This document shows, in pieces, positions 36,763 through 46,522 of a stretch of 64,000 bases of DNA. The stretch is taken from the NCBI GenBank assembly GCA_963786675.1, contig CAWAZY010000003.1, positions 620,001 through 684,000 on the forward strand. Reading direction: 5' to 3'. How positions within the stretch are numbered: position 1 is the first letter of the stretch; every line of letters starts with the position of its first letter. The position numbers were made by a program, and so were the translations under genes. Under the pieces are notes generated by a model. The model was given only the letters and a program-made list of their open reading frames with translations. It did not search any database and had not been told where the DNA came from. This stretch comes from JAGVSR01 sp963786675 (GTDB lineage: Bacteria; Pseudomonadota; Alphaproteobacteria; Rhizobiales; Hyphomicrobiaceae).

Positions 36763-37224
36763 TCAGCCGCGTCCGCGATAGGGGGCCACGCCCTGATCGG
36801 GCAGCCAGATGCCGGCGGGCACATTGCCCATCTGCCAGAAGACATCGATCGGCATGCCGCCGCGCGGATACCAGTAGCCGCCGATGCGCAGGAAGTGCGG
36901 TTCAAGAAGCATGGCGAGACGCTTGCCGATCGCCACGGTGCAATCCTCATGGAACGCGCCGTGATTGCGAAATGCGGCAAGGTATAATTTTAGCGACTTG
37001 CTTTCGACCAGCCACGCCTTGGGCACGTAGTCGATGACGAGGTGCGCGAAATCGGGCTGGCCCGTGACTGGGCAAAGCGAGGTGAACTCGGGCTGTGTGA
37101 AGCGCGCGACGTAGGGCGTATCGGGATGCGGATTGGGCACCCGCTCCAGCAGCGCCTCATCAGGCGAGGCGGGGATCGCCGTTTGAGAGCCCAATTGCGA
37201 CAGCGGGGGCGCCTTGCGAGCCAT
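36763..37224 (-). CDS. queF: NADPH-dependent preQ0 reductase (preQ1 synthase)
   Basis: The 153-residue QueF reduces preQ0 nitrile to preQ1 amine in queuosine synthesis. The catalytic Cys51 and Asp58 lie in FTSLCPVTGQPDFAHL. The NADPH/structural motif ESKSLKLYLAAFRNHGAFHED matches short (type I) QueF proteins. The start at 37224 lies four bases after the queD stop on this strand, so the two are coupled. Confidence 0.95.
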   Translation of the reverse strand: MARKAPPLSQLGSQTAIPASPDEALLERVPNPHPDTPYVARFTQPEFTSLCPVTGQPDFAHLVIDYVPKAWLVESKSLKLYLAAFRNHGAFHEDCTVAIGKRLAMLLEPHFLRIGGYWYPRGGMPIDVFWQMGNVPAGIWLPDQGVAPYRGRG

Positions 37225-37228
37225 GGCG

Positions 37229-37615
37229 CTACTCCGCCGCCATGCGCGGTGACGGACGCGGGCCATTGTAAATGCAGCCCTCGTGGCAGCTGTCGCGATG
37301 AATTTCGATTTGCGCCAGCCCCGGCACCTTGTTGTCGATGCGGTCCCAGATCCACATGGCGATCCGCTCCAGCGTGGGCAGCGTCAGGCCTTCCACGTCA
37401 TTCAGCATGCGATGGTCGAGCGCCTCCTGCGTGTCCTGGATCGCTTCCGACAGATCGTCGAAATGGAACACGAGACCGGTCTCGGCATCCGGCTCGCCTT
37501 CGATCCAGACGCGCGCACGGAACGAATGCCCGTGGATGCGGGAATTCGGATGACCCGGAGGCGCCGTCGGCAGGAAGTGCGCGGCCTCGAACTGAAAATC
37601 GCGATAAATGCGCAT
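37229..37615 (-). CDS. queD: 6-carboxytetrahydropterin synthase
   Basis: The 128-residue QueD is a PTPS-fold enzyme making 6-carboxytetrahydropterin. Zinc ligands are His in FEAAHFLP and the two His of RIHGHSFRA. A second active region lies in EALDHRMLNDVEGLTLPTLE and the catalytic Glu in QIEIHRDSCHEGC. It lies between queE and queF on the same strand. Confidence 0.95.
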   Translation of the reverse strand: MRIYRDFQFEAAHFLPTAPPGHPNSRIHGHSFRARVWIEGEPDAETGLVFHFDDLSEAIQDTQEALDHRMLNDVEGLTLPTLERIAMWIWDRIDNKVPGLAQIEIHRDSCHEGCIYNGPRPSPRMAAE

Positions 37616-37686
37616 GGGCGAGGGAATAGGGGGGAAGCGCCCGTCTTGCAAGGGGCCGCCACGTCACGGGTTAAGATATTGGCCGA

Positions 37687-38316
37687 TCAAGGAATCCCTA
37701 AAACCTTATGGGTCTGGACTGACAGCCGCCAAGGGGGATGGCCCTTGCAGTAGGCGATGGCGGCGGCCGTGTTGGCTTGCGCATCGGGGCCGTCCATGGG
37801 CTGCAGGAAGCGGTGCTCGAATTCCAGCGGGAGCAGCGCGTCCGGTTCCAGACCCGTCTGGGGAAACACCAGTTTCAATTCGTCACCATAGGTCTGCACG
37901 AGTTCGGTGCCAGCCTTCGGGCTGACGCAGATCCAGTCAATCGTGCGCGGCACCGGCAGTGTGCCGTTGGTTTCAATGGCGATGGAAAAGCCCCGCGCGT
38001 GCAGGGCGTCGATGAGGTCCTGATCGACCTGAAGCATGGGTTCGCCGCCGGTCAGCACCACCATGGCGGGGCCGTGCGGGGCGGTGCAGGCCGCGCGGCA
38101 GGCCCGGGCCAGATCGTCGGCGGTTGCGAACTTGCCGCCACCGGGACCGTCGGTGCCGGTAAAATCGGTATCGCAGAATTGGCACTGGGCTTTGCTGCGG
38201 TCTTCCTCACGGCCCGACCACAGATTGCAGCCCGCGAACCGGCAGAACACGGCCGGTGTGCCCGCGTTCGCGCCCTCGCCCTGGAGTGTGTAGAAGATGT
38301 CCTTGACCTGATACAT
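37687..38316 (-). CDS. queE: 7-carboxy-7-deazaguanine synthase
   Basis: The 209-residue radical-SAM enzyme forms the 7-deazaguanine ring from carboxytetrahydropterin. The cluster cysteines are spread as CRFAGCNLW followed by QCQFCDTDF, a long-insert variant (C-x14-C-x2-C) known for QueE. SAM and substrate segments include GGEPMLQVDQDLIDAL and IETNGTLPVP. The start at 38316 begins MYQVKDIFYTLQGEGA, the normal opening. It heads the queE-queD-queF operon, divergent from the transporter. Confidence 0.94.
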   Translation of the reverse strand: MYQVKDIFYTLQGEGANAGTPAVFCRFAGCNLWSGREEDRSKAQCQFCDTDFTGTDGPGGGKFATADDLARACRAACTAPHGPAMVVLTGGEPMLQVDQDLIDALHARGFSIAIETNGTLPVPRTIDWICVSPKAGTELVQTYGDELKLVFPQTGLEPDALLPLEFEHRFLQPMDGPDAQANTAAAIAYCKGHPPWRLSVQTHKVLGIP

Positions 38317-38367
38317 CGGCCCACACGTAGCTCGCATCAGGCAACTGTCAAGATGAGGGGCGGCACA

Positions 38368-39084
38368 ATGGACGCGGGGGAGCCGGGAAGGGCGCGAACC
38401 TACAAGTATTTCGACCTCGTCATGGTCACGTTCGTGGTCGTCCTGGTGTGCTCCAACCTCATCGGTCCCGCAAAGGCCGCGCAACTGGATCTGCCGCTGA
38501 TCGGCGCGGTCACATTCGGGGCGGGCGTCCTGTTCTTTCCCATTTCCTACATCTTCGGCGACATCCTGACCGAGGTCTATGGCTACACGAAAGCCCGGCG
38601 CGTGATCTGGACGGGCTTCGCCGCGCTCTTCTTTGCCAGCATCATGGCCGCCGTGATCGTGGCGCTGCCGCCGGCGCCGGGTTGGGAAAACCAGCGCGTC
38701 TACGAGATCGCGTTCGGCAATACCTGGCGCATCGCCGGCGCATCGATGATTGCCTATTTCTGCGGCGAGTTCGTCAATTCCTATGTGCTTGCGCGCATGA
38801 AGGTCGCCACGGAAGGGCGGGGGATGCGGACCCGGTTCGTCGCCTCCACCGTCGCGGGCGAGGCCGTCGATAGCGTGCTCTTCTACCCGCTCGCCTTCTG
38901 GAACTCAGGCATCATGCCCAACGAACTGGTGGCGACGCTGGTCGTCTCGCAGTTCGTCACCAAGACGCTCGTCGAGGTCGCGTTCCTGCCAGTGACCACA
39001 CGGGTCGTCGCCGCATTGAAGCGTGCGGAAAACTCCGATCCCTTCGATCGCCAGACAAACTTCAATCCCTTTCATCTTGGCTAA
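38368..39084 (+). CDS. yhhQ: Queuosine precursor transporter, YhhQ family
   Basis: The 238-residue product has six or so membrane segments. It carries the YhhQ features: KYFDLVMVTFVVVLVCSNLIG, the FPISYIFGDILTEVYGY motif and FVNSYVLARMK. YhhQ imports preQ0/preQ1. The ATG at 38368 has GAGGGGCGG upstream; the ATG at 38353 is an alternative. It is divergent from queE, which fits the function. The C-terminal tail NPFHLG is soluble. Confidence 0.9.
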   Translation: MDAGEPGRARTYKYFDLVMVTFVVVLVCSNLIGPAKAAQLDLPLIGAVTFGAGVLFFPISYIFGDILTEVYGYTKARRVIWTGFAALFFASIMAAVIVALPPAPGWENQRVYEIAFGNTWRIAGASMIAYFCGEFVNSYVLARMKVATEGRGMRTRFVASTVAGEAVDSVLFYPLAFWNSGIMPNELVATLVVSQFVTKTLVEVAFLPVTTRVVAALKRAENSDPFDRQTNFNPFHLG

Positions 39085-39224
39085 GTACCGGCTGCCGGGG
39101 CAGTCTCGGGTTCATCCAAAATTTACCCTGCCCCTTACTGCGACGGTAACCACATCCAGCGCATACTGACCAAACTTGAGCGTGCCTTGACCGCGGGGAA
39201 TGGCGCGGGGTTGTGGGGTCCGAT

Positions 39225-39980
39225 ATGCGTGGCATGAAACTTGGCTTGCTGGCCCTGCTGGCGCTGACAGTGACGAGCGAGATTGCAGAAGCGAAGCGGA
39301 AATTCCGCTTGCCGGTCGTTATTCCCATTCCGCGTACGCACTCGACCCCGGCCACCGAGATCAAGCGCGAAGTCGTGAAGGTTCTGGATCTGCCGAATAC
39401 GGCGGCCTTCCAGCAAGACGACGGCACGTACGTCGATCTGGGCTACCATTTCTTTAGCGATGAGGCTGGCGAGTGGGTCGGCTACACCGGCTCGCACCGC
39501 GATTATCTCTCGCTGTCGGACGCACAGCTCTCCGGCATCATGCGCCTCGCTAAACTGGACCAGCTGCCGCCCGTGCCTTCGCGCCGTGCGCGCAGCTCCT
39601 CCTATTCCGGCGGATCGGGTGGCCTGGGCAATATGTTCTGGATCCTGCTGATCGTGGGGTTCTTCGGCTTCCGCTTCTGGCGCAAGGTTTCGGTGGGTGC
39701 GGTGAAGGTGGCCGGTGCGGCCGCGCGCCAAGTTCATGCGCGCACGAATGAGGCGCCGACGGGCGAATGGATGGCCAAGGCGGAAAGCCGTTTTTCAGCT
39801 GCGGGTGTTGCGCATGCTGGCTTAGCGCAGGCCGCTCCCGCGCCGTCCGTGTCCGCCTCTTCCGGGTCCGCTTCGGCCCGCAACGGCCTGACCAGCACGC
39901 CTCGGTCCTCGCGTCCGGCGTCTTCGGGCTCCGGCACGGTCCTGCGTGGCGGCCGCGTTGGAACCGTCAGCCGCGCCTGA
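39225..39980 (+). CDS. Secreted or membrane-anchored hypothetical protein
   Basis: The 251-residue product has an N-terminal signal-like segment (KLGLLALLALTVTSEIAEA). A folded region follows with YVDLGYHFFSDEAGEWVGYTG, then a membrane helix at about residues 134-150 (NMFWILLIVGFFGFRFW) and a long Ser/Ala/Arg-rich disordered tail. No family is recognised. It is inserted between the YhhQ gene and queC, though convergent with queC, so a link to queuosine is not implied. Confidence 0.65.
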   Translation: MRGMKLGLLALLALTVTSEIAEAKRKFRLPVVIPIPRTHSTPATEIKREVVKVLDLPNTAAFQQDDGTYVDLGYHFFSDEAGEWVGYTGSHRDYLSLSDAQLSGIMRLAKLDQLPPVPSRRARSSSYSGGSGGLGNMFWILLIVGFFGFRFWRKVSVGAVKVAGAAARQVHARTNEAPTGEWMAKAESRFSAAGVAHAGLAQAAPAPSVSASSGSASARNGLTSTPRSSRPASSGSGTVLRGGRVGTVSRA

Positions 39981-39996
39981 TGTCAGGCTGACGAAT

Positions 39997-40713
39997 TCAC
40001 GCCGAGTCCCGGGCCTGCCATTTCGCGTAGCCGTTGGCCCGCAGCAAGCAGGCCGGACACGTTCCGCAGCCATAGCCCCAGTCATGCCGGTGCGTGCGGT
40101 CGCCGGTGTAGCACGTGTGCGTGTCCGCGATGATCAGTTGGGTCAGGGCAGCGCCGCCCAGCGCGTCGGCCAGCGCCCATGTTTCCGCCTTGTCGAGAGA
40201 CATCAGGGGCGTCTCAATCTTGATCGGCGTATCCATGCCGCGCGTTAGCGCAAGCTCCAGCGCATCGATCGTGGCGCGGCGGCAATCGGGATAGCCCGAG
40301 TAGTCCGTCTCACACATGCCGCCGACCAGTACGCTCATGCCGCGGCGGTAGGCGAGGGCGGCGGCATACGTCAGGAACAAGAGGTTGCGTCCGGGCACGA
40401 ATGTCGTCGGCAGGCCCGTTTGGGCATAGGTGATTTCGCTGTCGCGGGTCAGCGCCGTGTCGCTGATGGCGGCCAGCGCCGGAAGCGCCAGCAGTTGATC
40501 GGGGCCAAGCCGGTCTCCGAGCGGAAACGCACGCATCTTCTCCAACACAATGGCGCGCTGCTGCAATTCAATCGCGTGGCGCTGTCCATAATCGAAGCCG
40601 ATCGTCTCCACGTGCGCGAAGCGCTCCAGGGCCCACGCGAGGCAAACGGTGGAATCCTGTCCGCCAGAAAAGAGGACGAGAGCGGTGCTACCGGGTTTGA
40701 GGGACGGCGGCAC
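39997..40713 (-). CDS. queC: 7-cyano-7-deazaguanine synthase
   Basis: The 238-residue QueC makes preQ0 from carboxydeazaguanine with ATP and ammonia. The PP-loop LFSGGQDSTVCLAWAL binds ATP. The C-terminal zinc site is in GYGCGTCPACLLRANGY, with an earlier Cys in HTCYTGDRT. It follows the GFA-family gene with a three-base gap on the same strand. Confidence 0.96.
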   Translation of the reverse strand: MPPSLKPGSTALVLFSGGQDSTVCLAWALERFAHVETIGFDYGQRHAIELQQRAIVLEKMRAFPLGDRLGPDQLLALPALAAISDTALTRDSEITYAQTGLPTTFVPGRNLLFLTYAAALAYRRGMSVLVGGMCETDYSGYPDCRRATIDALELALTRGMDTPIKIETPLMSLDKAETWALADALGGAALTQLIIADTHTCYTGDRTHRHDWGYGCGTCPACLLRANGYAKWQARDSA

Positions 40714-40716
40714 GGG

Positions 40717-41091
40717 TCAGAGGCTCCGGCCGTCGTAGGGCATGGGCGTGATCGCGGCGAGGTCGATGCCGTCTAGGCAACGCACGTTCACGGCAACCAT
40801 GTCGCGACCTTCGGGATCCACGCCGCGGCTGAACGACCGGACGCCGCAGGTCTTGCAGAACAGGTGATGGATCACTTTTTTATTGAACTGGTAGTCGCTC
40901 AAATTGTCCGCGCCCTGGAGCAGGGTGAAATCGGCGGCGGGGGCAAACGTCAAGAGAGCCCCGGTCTTGTCACAAATCGAGCAATTGCAGCTGATCACCG
41001 GGTTCAGGGCGGTCTTCACCTCGAAGCGGACAGCCCCGCAGTGGCAGCCCCCGGCGTAGGTTGAACTCTCGCGGGTCGTACTTTCGGCCAT
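40717..41091 (-). CDS. GFA (CENP-V/GFA-domain) family protein
   Basis: The 124-residue product has the GFA zinc pattern: GGCHCGAVRFEV, CNCSICDKTG and FCKTCGVRSFSRG. These give six or more cysteines for two zinc sites. Members were linked to glutathione-dependent formaldehyde activation, but the family is broad, so no specific reaction is claimed. It is the likely first gene of an operon with queC. Confidence 0.88.
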   Translation of the reverse strand: MAESTTRESSTYAGGCHCGAVRFEVKTALNPVISCNCSICDKTGALLTFAPAADFTLLQGADNLSDYQFNKKVIHHLFCKTCGVRSFSRGVDPEGRDMVAVNVRCLDGIDLAAITPMPYDGRSL

Positions 41092-41277
41092 GTGAGACGC
41101 CCCTCAACTCAGATAAACCTGCCCATTTCCCATCCAGCCGGGTAGGGCCAACCCGCCCGTCCAGACTTTCAAGTGTCAGCGAACGGGGTTACAAGCCGCA
41201 AGGTTCCGACGCCCGCCGTCCGGAGCCTAGCATGACCGCACGTTTTCCACCCCCATCGTCTCACAGGATTGCCTCCC

Positions 41278-42564
<1,287 letters not shown>

Positions 42565-42697
42565 CGCGACGGGCCGATGGCCGCAAAAAATTGAACGCGG
42601 CTTTACCTCGCTTTAAGGCTGTCGCGGTACAACGGTTCTGTTCCCGGTTTTTGAATGTTTCAGCGTAACCACGAACACCCGGTATCGCGTAAGTCCT

Positions 42698-43000
42698 ATG
42701 TATGATTGGCGATCGAGGCTCCGACAGGCTGCTGTGCTGCTTTTCTGCTTGTCCGCTACTGCCTACTTCACCCATCACGCAATCAAAGGCCGCCACGGCC
42801 TCGAGGCACGCTCGGCACTGATCGAGCGGGCGGATCTCGTCGAATTCGAGATCCGCAGCCTCGAGACTGTGCGCGACCGTTTGCGTAACGATGTGGCGCT
42901 TCTCACCCCTGACCGCCCGGACCCGGACCTCGTGGAAGAAATCGCCCGTGACGTTCTGGGATATGTGCACCCGGACGATCGGGTCATTGCCCTGCGCTGA
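42698..43000 (+). CDS. ftsB: FtsB/DivIC-family cell division protein
   Basis: The 100-residue single-pass membrane protein has a short basic N-terminus, a membrane helix (QAAVLLFCLSATAYFTHHAI) and a coiled coil (ERADLVEFEIRSLETVRDRL). The final PDLVEEIARDVLGYVHPDD is typical of FtsB/DivIC. It should join FtsL and FtsQ at the septum. In this lineage it follows eno, as here. Confidence 0.9.
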   Translation: MYDWRSRLRQAAVLLFCLSATAYFTHHAIKGRHGLEARSALIERADLVEFEIRSLETVRDRLRNDVALLTPDRPDPDLVEEIARDVLGYVHPDDRVIALR

Positions 43001-43176
43001 TCCGAGCGATCCGCGCCCGGGTGACCCAGCCCGTCCCATTTTTCCTCATCCCGCCAAAGAATTGCCGGTCCCGCGCGCTACCCCGTTGCGCGGCCCTTCC
43101 GGCTGCCCCACATTCGGTGTGTTCGAATACTTGGCAGGCAACACCCCGTTGCGGCCCACGGAAATGGCGGACAGGT

Positions 43177-44076
43177 GTGACGATCCAGATCGACCAGCCT
43201 TGCGACAGCGCGCGTCCGGACGCCGACGCGCAATCGGCGTTTGCCTTGATGCTGCGGTTGCGCCGCTTCGAGGAGAAGGCTGGGATGCTGTACGCGCTGG
43301 GCACCTTGGGGACGCCATGTCCGCTGGGTGTCGGTCAGGAAGCTGCACTGACCGCCATGGCGGCGGTGATGCAACCCGCAGACCTATTCGTCGCACTGCG
43401 CGGCACCCCGGCACTCCGTCTGGCTTTGGGCGAAGCGTGCGCCGGGGTGTTTCGTGAGCTTCTTCCCGCAGCCGATGAGAGTGGGGACGCGGCCCAGCCG
43501 GTCAACCTTTTGATGCGCGCGCCGATGGGCAGCGTGGTGTCCATGGCGGTAATGGACGACGTGCGGGCCTCTCTGCGCCAGCCCGCCGTGCCAAACGATC
43601 CGGCCATAACGTTTCTCGTTCTCGATCCCCAGGGCGGCGCGACCGAGGCTGTCGCGCAGTTGAGTGGCGATCTCGTCGCGTCGGGTCGGCCAGTTCTGGC
43701 GCTCCTCATTGTTCCGCGAGACGCGCGGCCGCCGGCACCCGAACTGCCGCCGAACTGGTCGCTGCGTGCGATCGACGGCGCCGACTATGCCAATGTGCGC
43801 GATGCGCTTTATGCCGCCCGGCAGGATCTCCTCTCAGGTCCGGGCGAAGCCGGGACGCGCCAAATTCTGATGACCATCCTGACGCCGCCTTTTGCGGGCC
43901 ATGCGCGCAGTGCTGGCGCCCGCCCGCCGTCACGTCAGGACACGCCCGATCCATTGAAGATCGTCCGCCAAAAGTTGCTGGAGGCCGGGCCTGGCTTGGA
44001 GGCGGTGTGTACGGCGATGGAAGCGGCCATCCGGGACGAAGTGACTGCCGCGGCGCGGAGTCTGTCGGAAGACTGA
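43177..44076 (+). CDS. Degenerate pyruvate dehydrogenase E1-alpha-like protein
   Basis: The 299-residue product aligns by eye with the start of PdhA: LMLRLRRFEEKAGMLYALGTLG, then PLGVGQEAALTAMAAVMQPADLFVALRG. The thiamine diphosphate motif (GDG to NN) is not kept. The equivalent site reads FLVLDPQGGATE (about residues 147-157) and the NN end reads IVPRD. It is also shorter than PdhA (usually about 330-350 residues). The frame stays open over 300 codons, so it may be a pseudoenzyme, not a fresh pseudogene. The GTG at 43177 is chosen by the canonical region and GGCGGA upstream. eno-ftsB-pdhA is the usual order, but pdhB and pdhC do not follow. Confidence 0.7.
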   Translation: MTIQIDQPCDSARPDADAQSAFALMLRLRRFEEKAGMLYALGTLGTPCPLGVGQEAALTAMAAVMQPADLFVALRGTPALRLALGEACAGVFRELLPAADESGDAAQPVNLLMRAPMGSVVSMAVMDDVRASLRQPAVPNDPAITFLVLDPQGGATEAVAQLSGDLVASGRPVLALLIVPRDARPPAPELPPNWSLRAIDGADYANVRDALYAARQDLLSGPGEAGTRQILMTILTPPFAGHARSAGARPPSRQDTPDPLKIVRQKLLEAGPGLEAVCTAMEAAIRDEVTAAARSLSED

Positions 44077-44126
44077 TCCTCCCGCAGATATGACGCGGGC
44101 GAACCACGACCAATGGAGTGCAGTGC

Positions 44127-44438
44127 GTGAGCAGGCGGACGGGCGTCAGTGGTGAGGGCGGACACACGCGAGAAGCGTGGTTGAACCGCCGCGATCCTGT
44201 GCCGGTGGCGCCAACCGCGCCTGCGCCGAAGTGGTTCGGTCCCGTATTCAAGCATGGCCGGCGCGGTGAAATGGCGCTCAACTGGCGCCATCCGCTCGCC
44301 TTACCGCTGCTGGGATTGCAGCTGGCTCTTATGCCGTTGATCGCAATCCTGCAGGGGATCGATTATCTGGTCAGGTTCCGCGCCGGGCGCGCCGAGCGCG
44401 ACGCGATCCGCCGGCATCTTGCCAACCCGGACGCCTGA
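44127..44438 (+). CDS. Hypothetical single-pass membrane protein
   Basis: The 103-residue product has a polar, Pro-rich first half, one hydrophobic helix at about residues 55-76 (HPLALPLLGLQLALMPLIAIL) and a basic Arg-rich C-terminus (RFRAGRAERDAIRRHLANP). GGAG lies eight bases before the GTG at 44127. No family is recognised. It follows the PdhA-like gene by 50 bases. Confidence 0.6.
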   Translation: MSRRTGVSGEGGHTREAWLNRRDPVPVAPTAPAPKWFGPVFKHGRRGEMALNWRHPLALPLLGLQLALMPLIAILQGIDYLVRFRAGRAERDAIRRHLANPDA

Positions 44439-44458
44439 GTCTGCAACAACCGGTGAGA

Positions 44459-45148
44459 TCAGCCCGTATCCGCGTAGCGTTGCAGCGCGGCGCGGTTGAG
44501 AACCTCGATCGACCCGCGGCTGGAGCGGATCCAGCCCGAGCGCTCCCAGTCGCGCAGGTAACGGCTGACGACTTCGCGAACGCTGCCCAGGTCCTGTGCG
44601 ATCTGTTGATGGGTGCTGGTGAGAACGCCGGTCGCATCCGCTTCCTGAACCAGCTTCCGGGCGAGGCGAAGATCGAGGCTCGAAAAGGCCACCTCATCAA
44701 CCAGGGTGATGAGGCTCGCCATCATCGCCCCGTAGTTGTCCAGGACCATCGTCCGGAACGGGGCGGACTGGGACATGAGATCATGAAACAGGGGAGCAGG
44801 CAGGGCGGCGATGACGGTCGGAGCTTCGACGATGCTTTCCGCGGGAAAGCCGCGTCCCGCAAGCAGGCAAGAGGTCGTCAACACGCACGTCTCTCCGGGC
44901 CCGACGCGGTAGAGCAGAATCTCACGGCCCGACGCAGAGGTCTTATAGGTGCGCGTGCGTCCCTCCAGGCACATCACGTAGGCATCACACGGCGCATCCT
45001 GATGATACGCCATGCTGCCTTCGTCCATGCCTTTGAAGAAGACACCGTCCTGGATGGCCTGCTGGTGTTCGGCCGCGAGGTTGCGCAAGGCGGGGAACAA
45101 CCTGATCCACTGGTCACGCTGCTGATCGCGCGTCTGATGGCTCGACAT
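44459..45148 (-). CDS. Crp/Fnr-family transcriptional regulator
   Basis: The 229-residue product has a cyclic-nucleotide-binding-like sensor domain with the loop GETCVLTTSCLL. A dimer helix and a winged helix-turn-helix with TSTHQQIAQDLGSVREVVSRYL follow. Several cysteines (CDAYVMC; ETCVLTTSC) lie in the sensor domain, but the N-terminal four-Cys pattern of Fnr is not present, so a redox role is only possible. The motif is familiar from Crp-like proteins near sulphur or nitrosative-stress genes. The start is at 45148. Confidence 0.88.
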   Translation of the reverse strand: MSSHQTRDQQRDQWIRLFPALRNLAAEHQQAIQDGVFFKGMDEGSMAYHQDAPCDAYVMCLEGRTRTYKTSASGREILLYRVGPGETCVLTTSCLLAGRGFPAESIVEAPTVIAALPAPLFHDLMSQSAPFRTMVLDNYGAMMASLITLVDEVAFSSLDLRLARKLVQEADATGVLTSTHQQIAQDLGSVREVVSRYLRDWERSGWIRSSRGSIEVLNRAALQRYADTG

Positions 45149-45459
45149 GGTGCGCCTTCGTCCTCTGCGGCCGGTGCTACCGGGGCGGCTTCGAAACTCT
45201 AGCCCGCCCTTTCCATAAAAAGACTGGCGTCGCTCTGTTTGGGCAAGATGGCCCGTGCCGCGCGGTGGCGCAATGCGGGCCGTCGCGGGCCCATGACGGG
45301 GCTTGCGCGCACCAGCAGGGAAGCTTTCCACAGATTCGCGGCTGTCAAGGGGCGTTCATCACCGCCGTCCACAGGGGCGGCGGCTTTCGCGGTCCGTTGC
45401 CTGGTCCTACTGCTTTTCCCATGAAGACGGGGAATCATAAATTTTCTGGGGGAACGAAA
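45149..45459. other. Divergent control region between crp-like and lipoprotein genes
   Basis: These 311 bases hold no supported gene. The region should contain both promoters. No canonical FNR or CRP palindrome was found. A GGGGGAACGAAA site precedes the lipoprotein start. Confidence 0.4.
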
Positions 45460-45912
45460 ATGATCAAGCGCACCTTGCAACTCATGACCGCGGCGGTCGC
45501 GGGCCTATTGGCCGCTGGCTGCGCCAATGACGGCAGCCCGTTGATGGGCTCCAACCTCACCACATCATCGATCGCGCCGGCCGCAGGGCCCAAGGTCGAC
45601 CCGGCCTGTGTGGCGTTGACGGCGCGGATCGACGCACTGCGCAAGGAAGGTTTCGTGGAGGGCGTCGAAAAGGCGTCGACCGGCAAAACAACCTCGGTGA
45701 CGGTCAAGCGCGCCTCGCTGGCCAAAATGACGGAATTGGATAAGTCCAACGCCGAATTCCAGGCAAAGTGCGCCACCATTTCGCCTGCGGCCGCCTCGAG
45801 CGCGCAATCGGCGGCTGCAACTGTGGCCCCGGTCAAGCCGGCCGCGCCCGCGCCTGCCGCGAAGACTGCCTCTGCAGCACCGGCAGCGCCAACAGCCACC
45901 GCCAAGCCGTAA
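45460..45912 (+). CDS. Lipoprotein with a paired-cysteine helical domain
   Basis: The 150-residue product has a lipobox (LLAAGC, Cys21). A domain flanked by Cys50 and Cys104 follows (CVALTARIDALRKEGFVEGVE and, at the far end, NAEFQAKC), then an Ala/Pro-rich tail. The same layout occurs in the lipoprotein at 46139. It is anchored in the outer or inner membrane facing the periplasm. No family is recognised. Confidence 0.75.
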   Translation: MIKRTLQLMTAAVAGLLAAGCANDGSPLMGSNLTTSSIAPAAGPKVDPACVALTARIDALRKEGFVEGVEKASTGKTTSVTVKRASLAKMTELDKSNAEFQAKCATISPAAASSAQSAAATVAPVKPAAPAPAAKTASAAPAAPTATAKP

Positions 45913-46138
45913 CGCCGCTCAGGACCGCGCCAAGCCGCCATACGATTGCTCAGGTTCCCGGCAAACGTTGGCGGATCGCGGGTTGAGCGTGTTGCATGGC
46001 TGCGGCGGTTCTGCTGCAGCTCTGCGCCAATCTGCGGGCGGGGGGTTGCCCGGAGACCTCGCGTATGGTGTTACACGAGGTGGATGGGCGAGCCGGAAGG
46101 CGGGTCTAGCCAGAAGGCTGGCGGCAGCGGAGGGTGAT

Positions 46139-46444
46139 GTGACGAGGGCAAGCGTGGGGTTGGCTGGGGTACCACTCAAGGTCGCTGTGGCTGCTGCCAT
46201 GGCCGTGTTGGTGGCAGGCTGCGCCGGCGGATCCGGCGGGGGAGATCCGGGCGCGAAATCCTTGCCTGCGGGCGAGTCATGTCAGTCCTTGCGCGGGCAG
46301 CTGGACCGGCTTCTCTCACGGGGTGTCCAGTCCAAGGTCGAAGCCCTCAGCGCCGGCCGTAAGATGTCTGCTGCAGACCGCTCCGACGCAGAATCCTACA
46401 ATCGCATTCTCAATCAATATCTCGGTGCCCGCTGCCATACCTGA
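46139..46444 (+). CDS. Small lipoprotein related to the one upstream
   Basis: The GTG at 46139 has GGAGGG just ahead. The 101-residue product has a lipobox (LVAGC, Cys28) and a Cys48-to-Cys99 domain with ESCQSLRGQLDRLLSRGVQSKVE at the start and NRILNQYLGARC at the end. This resembles the domain in the neighbouring lipoprotein (Cys spacing 51 versus 54; shared C-x2-L, D-x-L, VE-x2-S-x-G pattern), so the two may be paralogues. Function unknown. Confidence 0.68.
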   Translation: MTRASVGLAGVPLKVAVAAAMAVLVAGCAGGSGGGDPGAKSLPAGESCQSLRGQLDRLLSRGVQSKVEALSAGRKMSAADRSDAESYNRILNQYLGARCHT

Positions 46445-46522
46445 GACGTGACACGGCAATAGAACGCAAACGGCGCGCCGGGTACCGGAGCGCGGCTTAG
46501 GACGTGGAAGGGATCAGCGCTT

